Assembly (NCBI GenBank): GCA_038002745.1
Contig: JBBODD010000001.1
Span: 1,860,001-1,924,000, forward strand
Length of the DNA stretch: 64,000 bases
Direction: 5' to 3'
DNA from: Bacillus sp. FSL H8-0547
Lineage (GTDB): Bacteria; Bacillota; Bacilli; Bacillales; Bacillaceae
The notes under the pieces: model-generated
The model's database searches: none
What the model saw: the letters and a program-made list of their open reading frames with translations, nothing else
What the model was told of the DNA's origin: nothing
Position numbers and translations under genes: made by a program
In this document: positions 63,420 to 64,000 of the stretch, piece after piece
How the letters are laid out: each line of letters opens with the position of its first letter
How positions within the stretch are numbered: the stretch's first letter is position 1

Positions 63420-63912
63420 AACACTCTCAGCGGCGATTCTGCTGCTTGCCCTCGTCTTATCGGGCGGGGCATCAGCACTTGCTGAGACAGATCTCAATCA
63501 GCTTGACCCGAATATTTATGAAGAAAAAGAGCGCAAGGAAAACACAGAGTACCTTCACGAAAAAGGTCTCTATGAAAAAAGAAAAGAAATTCCGGAAGAA
63601 CAAAAAAGTTTAACCTTTCAAAAACCCGGAAGAGATGCTGAGGATGAACTGAAAGACCGCCTTTTCACTCAATACACAAAAGAGAACAACACCATTAAAT
63701 CCAAAGCGGAGCAAATGGGGCTGTTCTCAGAAAGCACAGACCAGGCGTCAGGGACAGTCAGCACTGGCGAAGAACAGCAGCAAAGCGGGAACACAGGACT
63801 GCTGATGACATATATCCTTCTGATTGCAGTGGGGGTTTTGCTTATCATCGGAATTCTGATTCCTAAAATGACACAAAGCAAAAAAGCAGACAATTTGAGA
63901 GGCAGCCGGTAA
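63403..63912 (+). CDS. yueC: T7SS membrane protein YueC/EssA
   Basis: ATG 63403 is chosen (17-base overlap with yueB); the frame back to 63355 has no ribosome site. The 169-residue protein has an N-terminal signal or anchor (about 5-24, TLSAAILLLALVLSGGASAL), an acidic extracellular part, and one C-terminal helix (about 136-155, LLMTYILLIAVGVLLIIGIL), the layout of EssA. It works with EsaA and EssB in the membrane complex. It is the last gene of the operon in this window and is followed by a hairpin. Confidence 0.9.
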   Translation: MRMKCRTLSAAILLLALVLSGGASALAETDLNQLDPNIYEEKERKENTEYLHEKGLYEKRKEIPEEQKSLTFQKPGRDAEDELKDRLFTQYTKENNTIKSKAEQMGLFSESTDQASGTVSTGEEQQQSGNTGLLMTYILLIAVGVLLIIGILIPKMTQSKKADNLRGSR

Positions 63913-63929
63913 TACGGCTGTCTTTTTTT
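63898..63929 (+). terminator. Intrinsic terminator after the T7SS operon
   Basis: CAGCCG and CGGCTG form a hairpin around GTAATA with seven T after it, immediately following the yueC stop. Confidence 0.78.
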
Positions 63930-63985
63930 ATGGCTTCAGAATTTGGTACACTGTAGAAAACAGTTGAACAGAGAGGATTGACCCT

Positions 63986-64000
63986 ATGAAAGCATTAGTA
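63986..64000 (+). CDS. Start of a further gene (partial, cut by window end)
   Basis: AGAGAGGATTG lies eight bases before ATG 63986, and the first codons read MKALV. Only five residues are visible. The start resembles MDR-type quinone oxidoreductases or alcohol dehydrogenases, but five residues cannot settle that. A TACACT at 63945-63950 could be its -10 element. Confidence 0.4.

Noticed and set aside
43829-63912. Prophage or integrative element carrying the T7SS region
   Set aside because: No integrase, attachment repeats, tRNA or phage structural genes are visible, and the yuk-yue gene order is that of the B. subtilis chromosome. Only the AT-rich array and toxin front half look exchanged.

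Overview
The window is chromosomal DNA of a Gram-positive, low-to-mid GC member of the Bacillaceae. This follows from strong AGGAGG-type ribosome sites with frequent GTG/TTG starts, intrinsic terminators at most transcript ends, a Fur box, a CIRCE element, a BceRS-BceAB module, and a yukEDCBA-yueBC type VII secretion locus in the same order as in Bacillus subtilis. I cannot name the species from sequence alone.

Layout. 1-2680: Fur-type iron-siderophore ABC importer, reading leftward and cut by the window edge. 2700-4433: glycine riboswitch driving a CycA-like glycine/alanine/serine permease. 4438-5530: PadR regulator plus DUF4188 protein. 5833-7341: malate:quinone oxidoreductase. 7486-9560: CBO0543 membrane protein, a 35-residue membrane peptide and an RQC-minor-like DNA-binding protein. 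9666-10098: 53-bp tandem repeat array. 10121-15824: NERD/zinc-ribbon protein, small membrane protein, renalase-like flavoprotein, Mph-like macrolide phosphotransferase, AraC-GyrI regulator and a lipoprotein. 15855-20353: Bce-type peptide-antibiotic sensing and resistance module. 20442-22124: MFS exporter with MarR regulator and a large palindromic operator. 22213-24144: htpG behind CIRCE. 24239-25189: 227-bp tandem repeats with nested 21-bp units. 25228-29002: potABCD. 29294-34618: peptidoglycan-binding Gly-rich secreted protein, pepT, Gfo/Idh oxidoreductase, second AraC-GyrI regulator, DUF1761 protein and 3-methyladenine DNA glycosylase. 34933-37819: two-component system. 38008-43690: cytoplasmic alpha-amylase, an AbgT transporter with an M20 amidohydrolase, and a TerD-family protein.

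43829-63912 is the most interesting part. Eleven tandem paralogous lipoprotein genes (one with an internal stop codon) lead directly into a gene for a two-part protein: an N-terminal lipase-like domain with a GHSLGG nucleophile elbow, and a long helical C-terminal domain. A 108-residue helical protein gene follows, and then the complete type VII secretion operon (yukE, yukD, yukC/essB, yukBA/essC, yueB/esaA, yueC/essA). This matches, from memory, the TslA class of reverse-domain T7SS phospholipase toxins with lipoprotein (TilA) immunity and small helical partners. Here the immunity side appears expanded into an 11-gene mosaic array. The toxin gene changes base composition sharply near 52140, which suggests exchange of its N-terminal half. 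The assignment is inference from motifs and context, not a database result.

Many genes are paired with visible control elements: Fur box/siderophore importer, glycine riboswitch/permease, PadR and MarR palindromes, BceR-type inverted repeat ahead of the transporter genes, and CIRCE/htpG.
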